Source: Venturia oleaginea (taxonomy: Eukaryota; Ascomycota; Dothideomycetes; Venturiales; Venturiaceae). Taken from it: a stretch of DNA of 64,000 nucleotides. The position numbers and the translations under genes were made by a program. Every line of letters starts with the position of its first letter. Position 1 is the first letter of the stretch. The notes below the pieces were generated by a model. The model did no database searches, was not told the origin of the DNA, and was given only the letters and a program-made list of their open reading frames with translations. The stretch lies in the NCBI GenBank assembly GCA_013176395.1, contig JABMLP010000024.1, positions 664,808 to 728,807 of the forward strand. The letters are read 5' to 3'. Shown here in pieces: positions 8,499 through 20,127 of this stretch.

Positions 8499-10017
8499 TT
8501 ACTGCCCCTTTTTCAAACTCGGCAAATATACCAACCCCGTCCTCACATCCCCATACCAGCTCTCCCAAATATCTCTAAAATAACTCGTCCGCCCCCTCCA
8601 CTGCGGCAGATCCCCCGCCTTGGGCATAACCCCATCCGCCTTCTGCACATACGTACTCGTCAGATTCAACAACCTGGTCTGTTTCATAGTGCTCCCCTCC
8701 TCCACTCTAGGCACAATGACACTGGCACCCTGCTTCTCCATTTCCTTGACAAGGCGAACGATGAGTTGGGCCGTTGCGTCGGCGCCGAGTGTCCATGATG
8801 CGTCCACGTAACCGATTGTGTAGGATGCGTTGGGGAGATCTTGGAACATTGTGTTTTTCCATATGTATTTTGAGGAGATGGTGTAGGGTTCTCCGTCGAC
8901 CGTGATTTTCATGCCGCCTGCTAGTTGGATTTTTAGGCCGGTGGCTGTGATGATGATGTCTGGTGTTATTTCTTGGCCGTTCTTTAGTGTGATTGTTGAG
9001 GAGGTTATGTTGGAGATGTGGCCGGTAACTACGTTGGCCTTTCCCTTTCGTAAGGCGCGGTAGAAATCCCCATCTGGACAGAAACAGACACGTTGTTCGA
9101 AGGGGTTGTAAGTGGGTTTGAAGTGGTCGTCGAATTTTAGGGATTGGGGTAGTTGTTTTTCTGTTATGCCTTTTAGCATTCCCTTTGCGCGATCGGGCAT
9201 GTATCGACAGAATCTGATGAAGATCCAGGGTAGTGTGAGCCATTTGAAGCGTATGAGTGGGCTTATCCAGGATGTTGGCGCCCAGCGACGGATGAGCTTT
9301 TCAAGATTGTCTTCTTTGGGCGTGGAGAGGATATAGGAGGGGGATCGTTGGAGCATTGCTACTTGTGCTGCTTCTTCTGCGAGGGCGGGGAGGAGGGTAA
9401 TTGCTGTTGCGCCTGAACCTATAATAACCACATTCTTGTCTTTGTAGTCGAGGTCTTTGGGCCAGAATTGTGGGTGGACGACTGGTCCTTCGAAGTTGTC
9501 GATTCCAGGTATCTCGGTCTTGAGGGGGGCCTTGTAATCCTGTGCATCTTGTTAAACGTGTAAGTCGACTAGAATAGAGTTGACGAACATAGTATCCTGT
9601 GCAAAACATCAAGAATCGAGACCTGTATTCCACCTCTTTCCCCTCCTCTTCAACTTGCAATACCCATTCCTGCCCGTCACTCTTCCAATCCGCAGCTATT
9701 ACGTTCCTGCCGAATCGAATCTTTTCATCAATGCCGTACATCTCCGCGCTCTCTCGGACATATTTCCTGATGACCTCACCCTCAGCGATACTCGTCTGTT
9801 CCGACCATGGTCGCCATGGAAAGCCGAAGGTGTAGAGATCGGAGTCACTGCGTATTCCCGGATACCGAAACAAATCCCATGTCCCCCCTATCGCATTGCG
9901 GGCTTCAAGGATCGTGTAGGTGTGGCCAGGTAATTGGCTTTGGAGGCGGTAGGCAAGGTTTATTCCCGAGATTCCAGCTCCGACGATGATGGAGTCGAAG
10001 GTTCTTTGGTCGGCCAT
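8499..10017 (-). CDS. FAD/NADPH-dependent flavin monooxygenase (Baeyer-Villiger type)
   Basis: Two exons, 9589-10017 and 8499-9539, joined by a 49-nt intron (9540-9588; GTTCGT donor, TTAAC branch, CAG acceptor), giving 489 aa in one frame. The N-terminal dinucleotide-binding motif is GAGISG (residues ~13-18), followed by GGTWDLFRYPGIRSD, typical of flavin-containing and Baeyer-Villiger monooxygenases. The splice junction restores CTGYY/DYKAP, then FEGPVVHPQFWP, close to the FxGxxxHxxxW/P fingerprint. A second Rossmann motif, VVIIGSGATA, binds NADPH. Such enzymes insert oxygen into ketones or oxidise N/S atoms of metabolites; the substrate is unknown. No biosynthetic cluster genes are seen beside it. 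The start is the only ATG giving a complete FAD motif. Confidence 0.9.
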
Positions 10018-11904
10018 GCTGGGTTAAGCTGGTCGGGAACTTGTTTGATGTAGAGTGAAGTGGGTGTCCAAGGAAAAGGAAGTATCGTTTCAACAACAAG
10101 AAGGAGCTTACCATGTAAAGGAAGAGGGAACAAAACAGCTTTGAAGAGGAGAGAAAGAGGAGAAATACCGAGGAAGATGCATATTCGTTAATCGTCATGA
10201 CTGGCCCCCTGTGCACAGCAGCCTAGTTTCCGACATTAGTCGTGCGTGAGTGGCGTTGATCCTCGTGCAGATCTGGGGGGGAGAGCCGATGGATTCATGC
10301 TTCGAATCTGGATTACCCATCGTAGTTAGGAGGTAGTATTGAATGGAAATATTATTTCCAAATGGTTGGCGGATGGTTATGATCTGGAGTTGTCAAGTGA
10401 GATGTGGAGAGACATCGGACTGAATCATCGTATTTGCCCCCACCAAAATCTCCGCGCTGATTCTCAGAATAGATGACTGGGGTTGCAAGTTATTATAGCA
10501 TCGATCCAGTCATTCTTTTATAATCATCGCTATATCATTTCACAAAGTTGGAAAGTGAGATATGGCGAGAAATTCAAGCTTCTACGCAAGCTGTCGAATC
10601 GATGGTTACAATTGTAATTCTATATTTTTCGCTACGGAATACCCGGCGTGAGCAATAACGAAGAACATGTGCATGATAGCTTTCACCCGAGCCCTTTTCC
10701 ATTTCCATGCTGGACAGGCTGTTCCGATATCACTCATAACGATGACGAACGAGCACTACAATAACGACAATCGCGGCAAATGTGCTTGGTGAAATGGGTG
10801 TTGAACCACGTTTAGGAATAGTTCCTACAGACGATGTGCCAGTAGAGCATGAAGATATACTCGTGGAGATGCTAGTAATAGTAATAGCAATAGTAGAGGC
10901 CCTGGTGAAGATGCTCCAGTTGACTAGCCTAGCCGTGCGTTGGATTTGGGGCCCGCTGAAAAGGTCGCAGGGTTCGTTGGCAAGGCTGCGATATTGCTAA
11001 TCAGACTGGCCCTATCTATCAACGACGTTAGGGAAAGACTTACTTGTACGGAGCGTCTATCTTAAATCATGTAAGATTATGTTCGCGCACGATGCATTGG
11101 CTATGGTTTGCTAAGGAGAAGCTCCACTGGCGCATGAAATAAGCTGGAGAGGCATGGTTGGATGCAGCACCGTCGCTCCAAGGCGAATTATTACTTCAAG
11201 GTCGGGCCACGTATGCGAAATCTCTGGGCGAGAAAGCGTTCCTCTGCTGCTTCGAAGCCGAATGCAATCGTTTCGCGTGCATTCTCACGGTGAGGCCGCT
11301 AACCCAGTGCCCAAAAACGCCATTGGTTTTTTTATCATTCAATCGCATCCATAGTAGTGACTTTCTAACCATGTGACTTCGATCACTCACCCAGATTTCA
11401 TCAGCATCGATATAAAATTGAAAGTGTCCGGATGGTTCGACATGTGGTTGAATGGTAGAGAACTGATAAACCTACTAGGAAATATGGAATTTAATGCAAC
11501 ATACTATAGAGAGACAACTCACGGTATCCGATCGGGGCGCTTGTTAGGAGAGTTACTAGCTCGAAGGCCGGCGCGTTAATGGAGCTTGTGATTAGCTTTG
11601 AGAAACTGGCATTTCTGCGATTGGGACAAACTGCGGTTTAGTAGTGGCATCTTCCTGATCAGTACACTAGTATAAATTGCCAGTCTTTGATATCATGCAA
11701 TCATTCATTTGTTAATCCTGTCTACCCAGAAAAGTAGACCTCACAATTTTACATGACTCACCAAGTCACTCAGGCTGCCATATCTATTGAGCCTCCCACA
11801 CGTCTTCTGCTCTCAAATCATCAAGTCTATAACTCCATTGCACGCCCATGCTCTAAGCACATCTTGTAACCCTCCCGAACCTCCTCATGTCTCAAGGTCC
11901 TCGT
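10018..11904. other. Intergenic stretch, no supported gene
   Basis: About 1.9 kb with only short mutually overlapping ORFs (longest 72 aa) and no domain, splice continuity or element termini that I can recognise. The segment next to 10017 probably holds the monooxygenase promoter. Confidence 0.5.
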
Positions 11905-12225
11905 CTAAGCAGAAAAACAATCTTCGTAGGTCTTGGCGTGCTTATCGGTAGCATGGACTTCGAGCTGAGGTCTCTTCACAGTACACTGGAAGTCCTGACG
12001 GCAAACTTTGCAGATGATGTTCTTGGCTGCGGCGTTCTGTTGAGAGACTGTTAGCAAATGCGCGTTCAGATAGGGCGAAGTGAGAAGCAGCAGGGACAGG
12101 TGGAACAAAGTAATATGCGCCGTGTAGAGAGAGGAACGTACGGTCTTCAACTGCGAGGAGGCACCGCCCTTGGCATCTTTGGCGTTGCGCTCGCGCTTCT
12201 GTTGGGCTTTGGCTCCGTTTCCCAT
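11905..12225 (-). CDS. Small SERF/4F5-type zinc-finger protein (71 aa after splicing)
   Basis: Exons 12142-12225 and 11905-12036 are separated by a 105-nt intron (12037-12141; GTACGT donor, CTAAC branch, CAG acceptor). The intron is a multiple of three and has no stop, so the unspliced ORF reads through as 106 aa, which is misleading. The spliced protein begins MGNGAKAQQKRERNAKDAKG, the basic Lys/Ala/Gln N-terminus of the 4F5/SERF family. It continues with a C2H2-like finger, CKVCRQDF...H...KH, as in the fungal and plant At2g23090-like proteins (zf-met2 type). Such proteins are short and conserved and of poorly defined nuclear or cytosolic function. Confidence 0.85.
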   Translation of the reverse strand: MGNGAKAQQKRERNAKDAKGGASSQLKTVRSSLYTAHITLFHLSLLLLTSPYLNAHLLTVSQQNAAAKNIICKVCRQDFQCTVKRPQLEVHATDKHAKTYEDCFSA

Positions 12226-14698
12226 TTTGATTGTTAGTTTTGATTGTATGTCTGGCCGCAGGGAGTGTAGTGTGGTTTCTGGAGGCTGAGTAAGAGTGAA
12301 TTTGGTGTGAGGGTTGGTCGGGGACGGGAGTGAGTAGGAAGAATTAATTCCGCAGGCGATCAGTGTCCGAGTAGTTCAAGGATCACGTGCTCTTCACCGT
12401 TATCGCGGCTCCCCGATTATGTCTCTCCATGAATAGAGCATGAAGATGCTGGGAGATGAGTAAACATAACCTCATAAGGCTTGACAGAGAAAAATGTCGT
12501 GGAGCAGCAGAGGAGTTGATGAAGGCCAAGTCATCAGGTCATTTGTACATTAAGCACACCGATATACCGCATTAATTGGCGCAATCGGGTAGCTCAAAAC
12601 CAAGACCCTAGGCCAGCAATGGAGATATTTCTCGAGATTCTCTGATTCGCTGCTCTCTCATTTGCTCAAAAATCTAGCGCCTTGATTGTGAGCTACCCAA
12701 TTGCGCCAATCAATGTGCTGTTTACGGACGGTGGGCAGCAGGGAATATGAGTCTTATCATACAATATACAGTACTATTGTAGGTAGTTAATTTTCACCCG
12801 CCTTGTCCGCCTGCGAATATTTCTGGACCGGACTCCTCGCCGTGCTTATATAGAGTGTCATAAAAAGTCTGATACACAAATGCTTGTTAGTGAGTACGAA
12901 GATAGCAGACGGAGAAAACGTAAACAGATCGCATTAGCATCTTCAAAACTGGTCAATTTCGCAATGAAAGCAGGAGCCTCAAGTCATACCCAAACGTCCA
13001 CATCTTGGCTAGGCTGGTCCGATGCTCGCCCCCTGCTCTCCGCTGTCATCAATCTCGCGAGGTTTACCCGTGGCATCGAGAATTTGAGGCTGGCTAGCGG
13101 CCGGCATTCTGACCCCGGAACCTTTTCTACCAATCTTTGTTAAAGATGGACCTGGGAGAGTACTATCAGGTATCGACTTGGCTTCAACCTTGGAGAATGC
13201 TGGAGGCAGATCACGACCGAAGGGTCGTAGCTAAAAAGCCAACCTGCTGGATGTATCCGATTTAAGACACCGTGGTTCAAGCTTAACTGTGAAACCAATG
13301 TAGAACACAGAACGTGGTGGGACAAAGATTTTTCTTTTCAAAAAACGAGAAAGACAAAGAAAGAGAGATAGCGATCAGATATGATGGCAGGTAGCACAGC
13401 ACAGATGACGAAAAGCGCCACAGACTGAATCACTCACACTGGCATGTGTATTCAAGTATTCAAGTATTCAAGGACAATGCATGTCGCTGATATATTGCTC
13501 CACGCAGCTTGGCATGAAGAAAGCCGGGAGACGACGAGATTGACCCGTACTCGCAGGAAACTACGGGACCATAGCATCAACCGGTCCGAGATGCCAGCTG
13601 GTTTGATGTACGAAGTATTTGAATGGCGAGGGCCTGGACGAAGCTCGTGCAGTGTACTTTAGGACCAAGCAGGTGCAGAAGAAGTCTGGCGGGCAAATGT
13701 GGCTTGTCGAACAGACACGACACACAGGGTTTCCAGCTCCAACGGCCAGGACTCGTGCACCATATGAGATCAGTTTATTGCTCTGTGCGGGAGGTTTTGC
13801 GGAAAGATAGTCAGAAGCGATCGCGATGTAAACAAAGACGAAATCCGGGGTCGCTGTGGCGGCAGCTAGAAAGTGTGTAGAAATTAGAATTCCTTCCCCC
13901 AGGCTCAGGCAGCTAGCTCCCCTGTTTCGCACCGTAAGGCTGGCAGGAGGACGCCCGATGTTTCTGGAGTGGGAGGTGGACTTGTGGACGTGGTCTTATT
14001 GTGCCCATGGTCTCGACCCCATCAGCCCATGGTCCGACTCCAGCAGCCCATTGTCCGACTCCATCAACCCATCACCCGTTCCCCATCACCATTCTCTGTA
14101 CGAGTCCTCCTGCCCACTGCCGTCTGCTGGGAAGCGAGATGGACTCGAGATGGACTGGACAGTGCCCCCATGGCTTCAGGTGTCTTGTCGCGAGATGCCG
14201 CAGGGATGAGCCCACCGTTTCATTCCAAGTAAGATATACATCCTAGCCTCCATGTGCGCAATTTTGACATGCCTCCCCATTGGCGAGACTCCATGACTAT
14301 CGCTGGCAGACCCTCCGCGCTCAGACAACTGCATAGGCCGTCATAGGGTTGAGGAGGCAAACGTTGCAGAGTCAACCCCCGCGGCTCTTGCAGCGACTCA
14401 GCAGAGCTGCGGGTGGAACAAGGCACAGATCCAAAGATAGGTAGCACTGATCGTCGCGTCTGCTCTCTTTCACTTCCATTTCCATCTTTGTCTGCAATCT
14501 CACTGTCCTATTCCGTACGCCTCTGCCTCATTCCTCAGCCAAAGAATCTGTCACCTTGTGTCCTCTATGTCTACCGCTCTTATCTTCACGTGGGGATGCC
14601 GCCGCGACATTGTTTAGCTGATTGCCACATTAAAAGCACTGAAGCCCAGCTTTCTAATGGTTGGCAGCCCGTGAGGAAAGAACATAGCACAAACCATC
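12226..14698. other. Intergenic stretch containing a MITE-like inverted repeat
   Basis: About 2.5 kb without a supported gene. Overlapping ORFs at 13561-13932 (-) and 13856-14246 (+) shadow each other in simple CCCATCAGCCCATGGTCCGA-type repeats (about 14010-14100, a ~15-bp tandem motif). The only clear structure is the inverted repeat at 12575-12710. The last few hundred bases should contain the promoter and leader of the kinase-like gene at 14699. Confidence 0.5.
12575..12710. repeat. MITE-like element with 22-bp terminal inverted repeat
   Basis: Left arm 12575-12596 (ATTGGCGCAATCGGGTAGCT..) and right arm 12689-12710 are reverse complements with one mismatch, enclosing about 92 bp without coding capacity. 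Size and structure suit a miniature transposable element or a fold-back sequence. The target duplication is ambiguous, since the flanks are AT-rich (ATTA/CAAT). Confidence 0.5.
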
Positions 14699-16870
14699 AT
14701 GAGCTCTCGGACAATCACCAGCGTCGTCACCTCCGATACGATCGCGCTCAGCGCCGCCGTGTTTGGATATGCCGGACATTCGTTGGTCACTCCCCATCAA
14801 GCCATCCAGCAGATCTGGTGGACAGACGAACGGATAGAAGCCAAGGTTACGCGAGAGTTCATCACGTCCAAATTGAGGCCAAACGAAAGGGAGCAACTAA
14901 ACCGGCCCGTCTATTTTGGACAGGAACTTACCGACGACACTTACCTGGATTGGATACTGCGAAAAGCACGGCGCTTATACTTGATATTGTGTGAATGCGG
15001 CGTGTCGGATCAAATCTTCGGCGTGGTGGAAGACTCTTGGGACGACGATGATCTACCAATCTCTCTTGCCGAAATCACCTCGCTGGCCCTATCATACAAG
15101 AACGACGGGGAGCTCAACAACAAGTTCTACACCAACCAATTCAAATTTCTTCTGAGGCCGCTTTACAAACATGGTCACATCGACTACGCATCCAACGAGG
15201 TTATCCCCATCGAATACGTCCACCGCCTCCCACCTGCAGCCGCTCTTCAGTCGTGGTCGCGGCTCCATCTTCCAAAGACTCCGGACGAAGTGTACATGAG
15301 GAGGAAGCTGTCGCTTGGAAACGAGGATGAGATCGACCCGGCTCAAGAGTCGCAGTTTCTCACCGATATTGATATTGCCCGCTCCCTTGAGCACCCTCAC
15401 ATCGCCACTGTATGGGGCTCCTGGACGGCCCAGAACAATGGATTCTGGGTTACTTCTTTCGTCGCTGAGCATAACCTCAAGTCTTTCATAGACTTTAGAT
15501 TAGCGGCTTCGGTACAAAGGCTTACCAAACCACAACGACGTGCCATGCTTTTGGATTGGTTACATTGTCTGGCTGGTGCGGTTGCTTCGTTGCATCGACG
15601 TGGAATGCACCATGGAGCCATCACACCAAGCAACATTTTGATCGATGCCTCAAATCACATCGCTTTCAGTGACGTCGGCTCACTGGAAAGCTTCCGAAAA
15701 GATAAGAAGTTAGATCCCAATGAAGTATACAACTACAGCGCACCCGAAGATCACATTGCTCCAAAATCTCCGACTTCCAATCCGCCCGCAACGACACCAT
15801 CCAGGTCCTTTTTCGGTCATCGACGAAAAGGGTTCTCTTCGCATCAACGAAAACGATCCATTGGTTCGACGGCGTCTGGGTCCACGATATCCGCTGGCTC
15901 AACTTTCAGCGTTGATTCACAGGGAGCCTTTCTTTCCAAGTCTAAGACAAGTCCTTTCTCATCTTCGTATTCGCTCCGTAAGATGACGTCCATTGACACG
16001 CTTTTGCCTCCTCCACTACCGGCCAAGGATCATCCATCGCCAAGGTCTGGCAGCAGCTGGAACAAGAAACGACAAGGCCCCTTGAAGAGCATCCCGGAAC
16101 CTCTACGACGAGCACCTCCACCTCCACCGCTTCCACTTCTTCAAGTCAAAGAAAGTCCCAAGGAAAAGACCCACCAGGAAATGGACTCCAGGCCGGCGGA
16201 TATCTTTTCACTGGGATGCGTTTTCACCGACATCATCACTTATCTGTTTAAGAAGAGAATAACAGATTCCATCAAACATCGGCAAACAAAAAAAAAGAAT
16301 GCCAAAGGCAAGGGCTCTCATGTTGATGCATCCTACCACGGAAATTCTGAGAAGGTCTTATCCTGGCTTCAATTCCTGGAGATCGAGGCCAAAGCAAGCG
16401 ATGACCCGACACTGCGCGCGATCCCTCACGTGTTGCGCCTGGTACGAGCGATGCTCAATCCAAACCCCGCACTTCGTCCTAATGCAGAAGCTGTGCGCTC
16501 ACGTGTTTTTGATGCTCTAGTCAGCTACAGCAGCTTGACACTGCACTGTACAGGCATACACGACACGAACCTCACCACACCGCCATCTCCAGCTCCTACT
16601 TACAGCAGCATTGATTCGATAGAATCCGTTATTTCCCAACCAAGGATTGCCGCCTTTCCATCCATCATCCCTCCAAGGTCTCCTTCGAGAGACATTACTC
16701 CCCCCATGTCATGGAGTAGCCTTTCACCCACAAGTACGAATTCTTCATCTCTCTCCCCACCACCTTCACTACTACCACCGCGAACCAGTTCAAAAGCGTA
16801 TCGTTCTGGCTGGAGAAAATCGATGACCGGCACCACGGGATGGAATGGCTTCCCCGGCGTCCCGATATGA
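14699..16870 (+). CDS. Protein kinase-like protein, predicted pseudokinase (723 aa)
   Basis: Single-exon ORF from ATG 14699. Residues ~60-190 are an N-terminal region rich in W, D and L that resembles fungal kinase-associated domains of unknown role. The kinase-like fold begins near 190, with ARSLEHPHIATVWGSW (helix C/beta 4 region) near 230. The catalytic loop reads HHGAITPSNILI instead of HRDxKxxN: Asp and Lys are both replaced. The magnesium loop reads SDVG instead of DFG. YSAPED stands at the APE position. A Ser/Pro-rich insert of ~165 residues (about 345-510) then separates it from the C-lobe, with DIFSLGCVFTDII near 510 and ALRPNAEAV near 605. Loss of the catalytic Asp predicts no phosphotransfer and a scaffold or regulatory role. 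The Pro/Ser-rich tail may be phosphorylated. Confidence 0.8.
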   Translation: MSSRTITSVVTSDTIALSAAVFGYAGHSLVTPHQAIQQIWWTDERIEAKVTREFITSKLRPNEREQLNRPVYFGQELTDDTYLDWILRKARRLYLILCECGVSDQIFGVVEDSWDDDDLPISLAEITSLALSYKNDGELNNKFYTNQFKFLLRPLYKHGHIDYASNEVIPIEYVHRLPPAAALQSWSRLHLPKTPDEVYMRRKLSLGNEDEIDPAQESQFLTDIDIARSLEHPHIATVWGSWTAQNNGFWVTSFVAEHNLKSFIDFRLAASVQRLTKPQRRAMLLDWLHCLAGAVASLHRRGMHHGAITPSNILIDASNHIAFSDVGSLESFRKDKKLDPNEVYNYSAPEDHIAPKSPTSNPPATTPSRSFFGHRRKGFSSHQRKRSIGSTASGSTISAGSTFSVDSQGAFLSKSKTSPFSSSYSLRKMTSIDTLLPPPLPAKDHPSPRSGSSWNKKRQGPLKSIPEPLRRAPPPPPLPLLQVKESPKEKTHQEMDSRPADIFSLGCVFTDIITYLFKKRITDSIKHRQTKKKNAKGKGSHVDASYHGNSEKVLSWLQFLEIEAKASDDPTLRAIPHVLRLVRAMLNPNPALRPNAEAVRSRVFDALVSYSSLTLHCTGIHDTNLTTPPSPAPTYSSIDSIESVISQPRIAAFPSIIPPRSPSRDITPPMSWSSLSPTSTNSSSLSPPPSLLPPRTSSKAYRSGWRKSMTGTTGWNGFPGVPI

Positions 16871-17658
16871 TCTCATTGATTCATTTATCATCGAAATGAT
16901 TTTTCTTCATTTTTGGACAACCATGGCGTTTTTGGTATACCATACCCACCCGCGACGGTTGGATTTTCCAGTCAAGGGAAGAAGTAGAGGGCAAATTTCG
17001 TGTGTATTACAACTTATTCTCCTATCGTTGCAGGAAACGCTGTCTTCCACGCTTGTTCTATATCAAGTCACATATCCCGTACCGAGGACATGTTTTGTTT
17101 GCGATATCTTTTGTATAAATATTATGAGATGATTTGATGACTGACAAAGGGACCTGCATGTTTTGGAAAGATAATTCTGATGTAGTATATCTCAAAATAT
17201 AGAGCTGGTGACATGTACGGAATAGGCAATATGGTTTATATTATTCAAAGTCTGCTAGCATATTTGGAAAAGGTTAATGAAAGAGCACCTGATTCTGCGA
17301 TCTTCAATCTTTGATACTGTGTATTTATTGTCAAAGCCATCCCAGTCATCGGACTCACGGCATGAGTTAGAACGATCTGAGTGTGGCTGTTTTGCAACTC
17401 GAAAATGATGGAACGCGCATTCCATTGAGAAGCTTTGGGAAAATACAAAAATAGTGCTCGTGGTTACAGGACGCCTTATCCTTATCATTCCACCCCACCT
17501 CGCCACCATAATTTGCTCACCCTCCAGATCCAGCGAACCAGCCACTGGCATTGACATCGACCCCGATTCGACCGGACTCGAATTGGTCTAACTCCTCCCA
17601 CTTACCGCTTACCGTCCTACCACCCACCCTTCCGCTTCCGCTCCCATCCAAACCTCAC
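16871..17658. other. Intergenic, convergent 3' ends
   Basis: About 790 bp between the stop of the pseudokinase gene and the stop of the minus-strand Bys1 gene, so both 3' untranslated regions and terminators should lie here. No further gene or repeat is seen. Confidence 0.5.
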
Positions 17659-18275
17659 CTAAGGACAAGCATAAACATGAATACTCTTCCCGAACTCACA
17701 ACTCTTGGTCGTCCTACACAAATCCGGACCAGCGGGACACTGCACCATCGGGCACCCATCCCCATGCGCCATGAGCGGGAAGGGGTTGCCAACACCATCG
17801 GTGACATCGTAGTAGGTTATGTTGTCCGCACCGACGGAGTAATCGAATTGGATTGGTTTGGTGAGGGATTCGAGGGAGGGGGCGAGTTTGAAGGCGTTGC
17901 CGGTGCCGCTTAGGTTTGTTATCCAGGCTGAGGAGGTGGGGATTGGGATGGGCTGGGTGGGGTGTTAGTTGTGGGGGTTAGTTATGGGGATTAGTCGTGG
18001 GATTAGGGGGGTGATGTAGGGAGGTGATGTAGGGAGGTGGAATGTTTTATGAAGGCTTTTTCGCTTGTGGAGGTTTGAAAGAATGGAGATGGGATTGAGT
18101 AAGGGCTATGAAATGATATTTTGTTGAGGCATTAGAGGATGAGAAGACTCACAGTGGCTGTAGCTCCGGCGGAGTCGGGTTTGAGCCAGACGGCAGTGCT
18201 GCACCTGTTGTGAATGGTGACTTGAGCAGCCATGCTAGTGGCTGCAAGAAAGCCGAGGATGCTGAGGAATTGCAT
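17659..18275 (-). CDS. Bys1 / antigenic thaumatin-like secreted protein (138 aa)
   Basis: Reconstructed by hand from two exons: 18153-18275 (start ATG 18275) and 17659-17952, with a 200-nt intron between (GTGAGT donor, CTAAC branch, CAG acceptor, phase 0). The N-terminus MQFLSILGFLAATSMAA is a clear signal peptide. The mature part has VTIHNRC, AVWLKPD, the central PIQFDYSV and the Cys-rich end GCPMVQCPAGPDLC...C...YACP, six cysteines in all, as in the Bys1 family (Blastomyces yeast-phase-specific protein, thaumatin-like). Length matches the family (~150 aa). These are secreted or wall-associated proteins; several are antigens or candidate effectors, without a known enzymatic role. Frame, splice sites and family features agree. 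Confidence 0.85.
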
Positions 18276-20127
18276 TGTCGATTGCGTTGGGTTGCGAATG
18301 TATTTGGATTTGGAATCGACTGGAGATGATGGTGGCGTTGGAAGAGTGATGGTATCTTAGAATGAAATGAATGCTCTGCCACATGGTTCGACCCGTTCCT
18401 TCCTACCTTTATGTAGGAAAATCCTTAGACTGTATCATCATCCTCAATCCCACTTCTATCTTCTATTTGTACAAGGAGTTTCCAGCTTCTAGGCGCGATT
18501 GACCTTGTACTTCACGAGGTCGGGGATGAAAGGACTGCAGAGCGCCGTTGTACCTGAAGCCATTGACTTCACTATTCCAACAGTATCCAAACATTTCCTA
18601 TGTTGATTTAGCCCTTTGTTTCTGAATTTCGATGGTTTCAACGCTTGATGTCCATTCGCAGGGGTTTAGAGGCGGTGCTCTAAGAATCATACATCTCCGA
18701 TCAGGCGCATTCCCGGTCCATCGTCACACAGAAGGCCATGGGATTCGCCGCGCACAACGTCGTACCTGCAGCACAGCACACGTACTGGTATTTGGTGTGA
18801 GCCGAGTATGGTGATCAGGTACCATTGTGCCATTACATTTGTAACTTCATCGTTCTGAATTGGCATTTGAACCCCGCCCTTGTACTTCGGTGCGCACCAG
18901 TTGTTTGGATTCATTGGATTGGTAGCCGTCGGGAAGGCTTTTTTCTGGAGCAAGAGGTGACTGATTTGCAATAGAGTGAGCCGTCTCCCTGGTTGTCGAT
19001 CTGTCGGTGTCTTCACGAGGAACTATCACGTTCGTGCTCGCACAAATTTGTCCGAGCAAAAGTGATAGGCTGAAGCGTGAGTGAGAGTCCGAAAGGACCT
19101 CGGAAAATCGGGATGTCCCATCGACTTGGGAAATCCGTCGACAAATGGGAGAGCGGGAAATCGAAGCGTTGCTGATTTGAAACTGTCATTAGCTTAGCTA
19201 TCGAAACATTGTGAGTAAAATTTGTGAGGCATACCGACCATCATTCATAGGCAGCGCTTAGATCTTCCAAAGATATTGTCAATCTACACAGCCCGTCGCC
19301 TCAGTCATCGAATGCTCCACTCAAGGAAGGATATTAAGCCGTTCACACCGCAGATTGGCTAGTTCGTTCGTCGGTCGTTGCAGCTCATACGCTTTCTTGT
19401 AGCCCAAACTGTACTCAACATGGTATCCTCCGAGATGGACTAACGACGAAATATCCTTCTCAGGCGCCAGTCTCGTCTTACTTTCCTCCAAGTCCGGATG
19501 GACATGGACTGGCATCCGAGGATGATGGTTGGTTGACGGTGTGCACATGTGTTGAAGGGGCTGTCCGAATTGACAGTAGTTGGAGAATATGCTCCGTCGT
19601 CAGCGAAGCTCAATCTCCGGCGTGGTACTCTTTCTGGTGTCCTTCGGACGTTCTGTCTCATCCTGAGCGTGCGGCGAGATTTCACTCTGCCCTAGGCTAA
19701 TCATAATTCATCTTTGATATTGAACACGATACGTGCATATGGATACGAATGATGCTCAATGAATAATGGGATCGCCGACGGCTGCGGTGGCCGAAATTCG
19801 AAGCTGTAAAGGACGAAACGGCGAAATGAAGTATTCTCACGTTGAGTTTCCAACTCGCATTCTCTTCCTCAATTCGCACTGGTTTCTCGCATTGGCATGC
19901 TCAAGGACAAGCATTGGGGCAAGGACCGCTGTAACGACTTCGACTGCCATCAGCGCCGCGATTCGCGGAAGCTACATGGTCATCCGTATAACATGGGCAT
20001 CGGTGTTCTGCGATGGCATAGTCTAATGACTCAATTGATGAAGCTCGTAACTTGAGATGATCTATTGAATGAGTGTGCGGAAGAGAGATGATGAAAGAGG
20101 ACCAAGTTTTGAGGAAGAAGCGGCTCC
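18276..20127. other. Intergenic stretch, no firm gene
   Basis: About 1.85 kb. The best candidate is a minus-strand frame around 18687-19016, with NNWCAPKYKGGVQMP followed by VLCCRYD and LLCDDGPG. It could be a fragment of a cysteine-containing secreted protein, but it has no start, signal peptide or splice context that I trust. The bases just upstream of 18275 should hold the Bys1 promoter. Confidence 0.4.

Noticed and set aside
12575..12710. tRNA gene suggested by GGGTAGCTCA in the inverted repeat
   Set aside because: The cloverleaf cannot be completed: no matching anticodon or T-arm, and the arms are terminal inverted repeats instead.
13561..14246. Overlapping ORFs of 80-123 aa on both strands
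   Set aside because: They shadow each other, contain simple repeats and show no domain, splice continuity or codon-like pattern.
15092..15472. 126-aa minus-strand ORF inside the pseudokinase gene
   Set aside because: Antisense shadow of a long, domain-bearing ORF.
18687..19016. Possible cysteine-containing secreted protein fragment
   Set aside because: No signal peptide, no clear start, no splice partner; left as unassigned.
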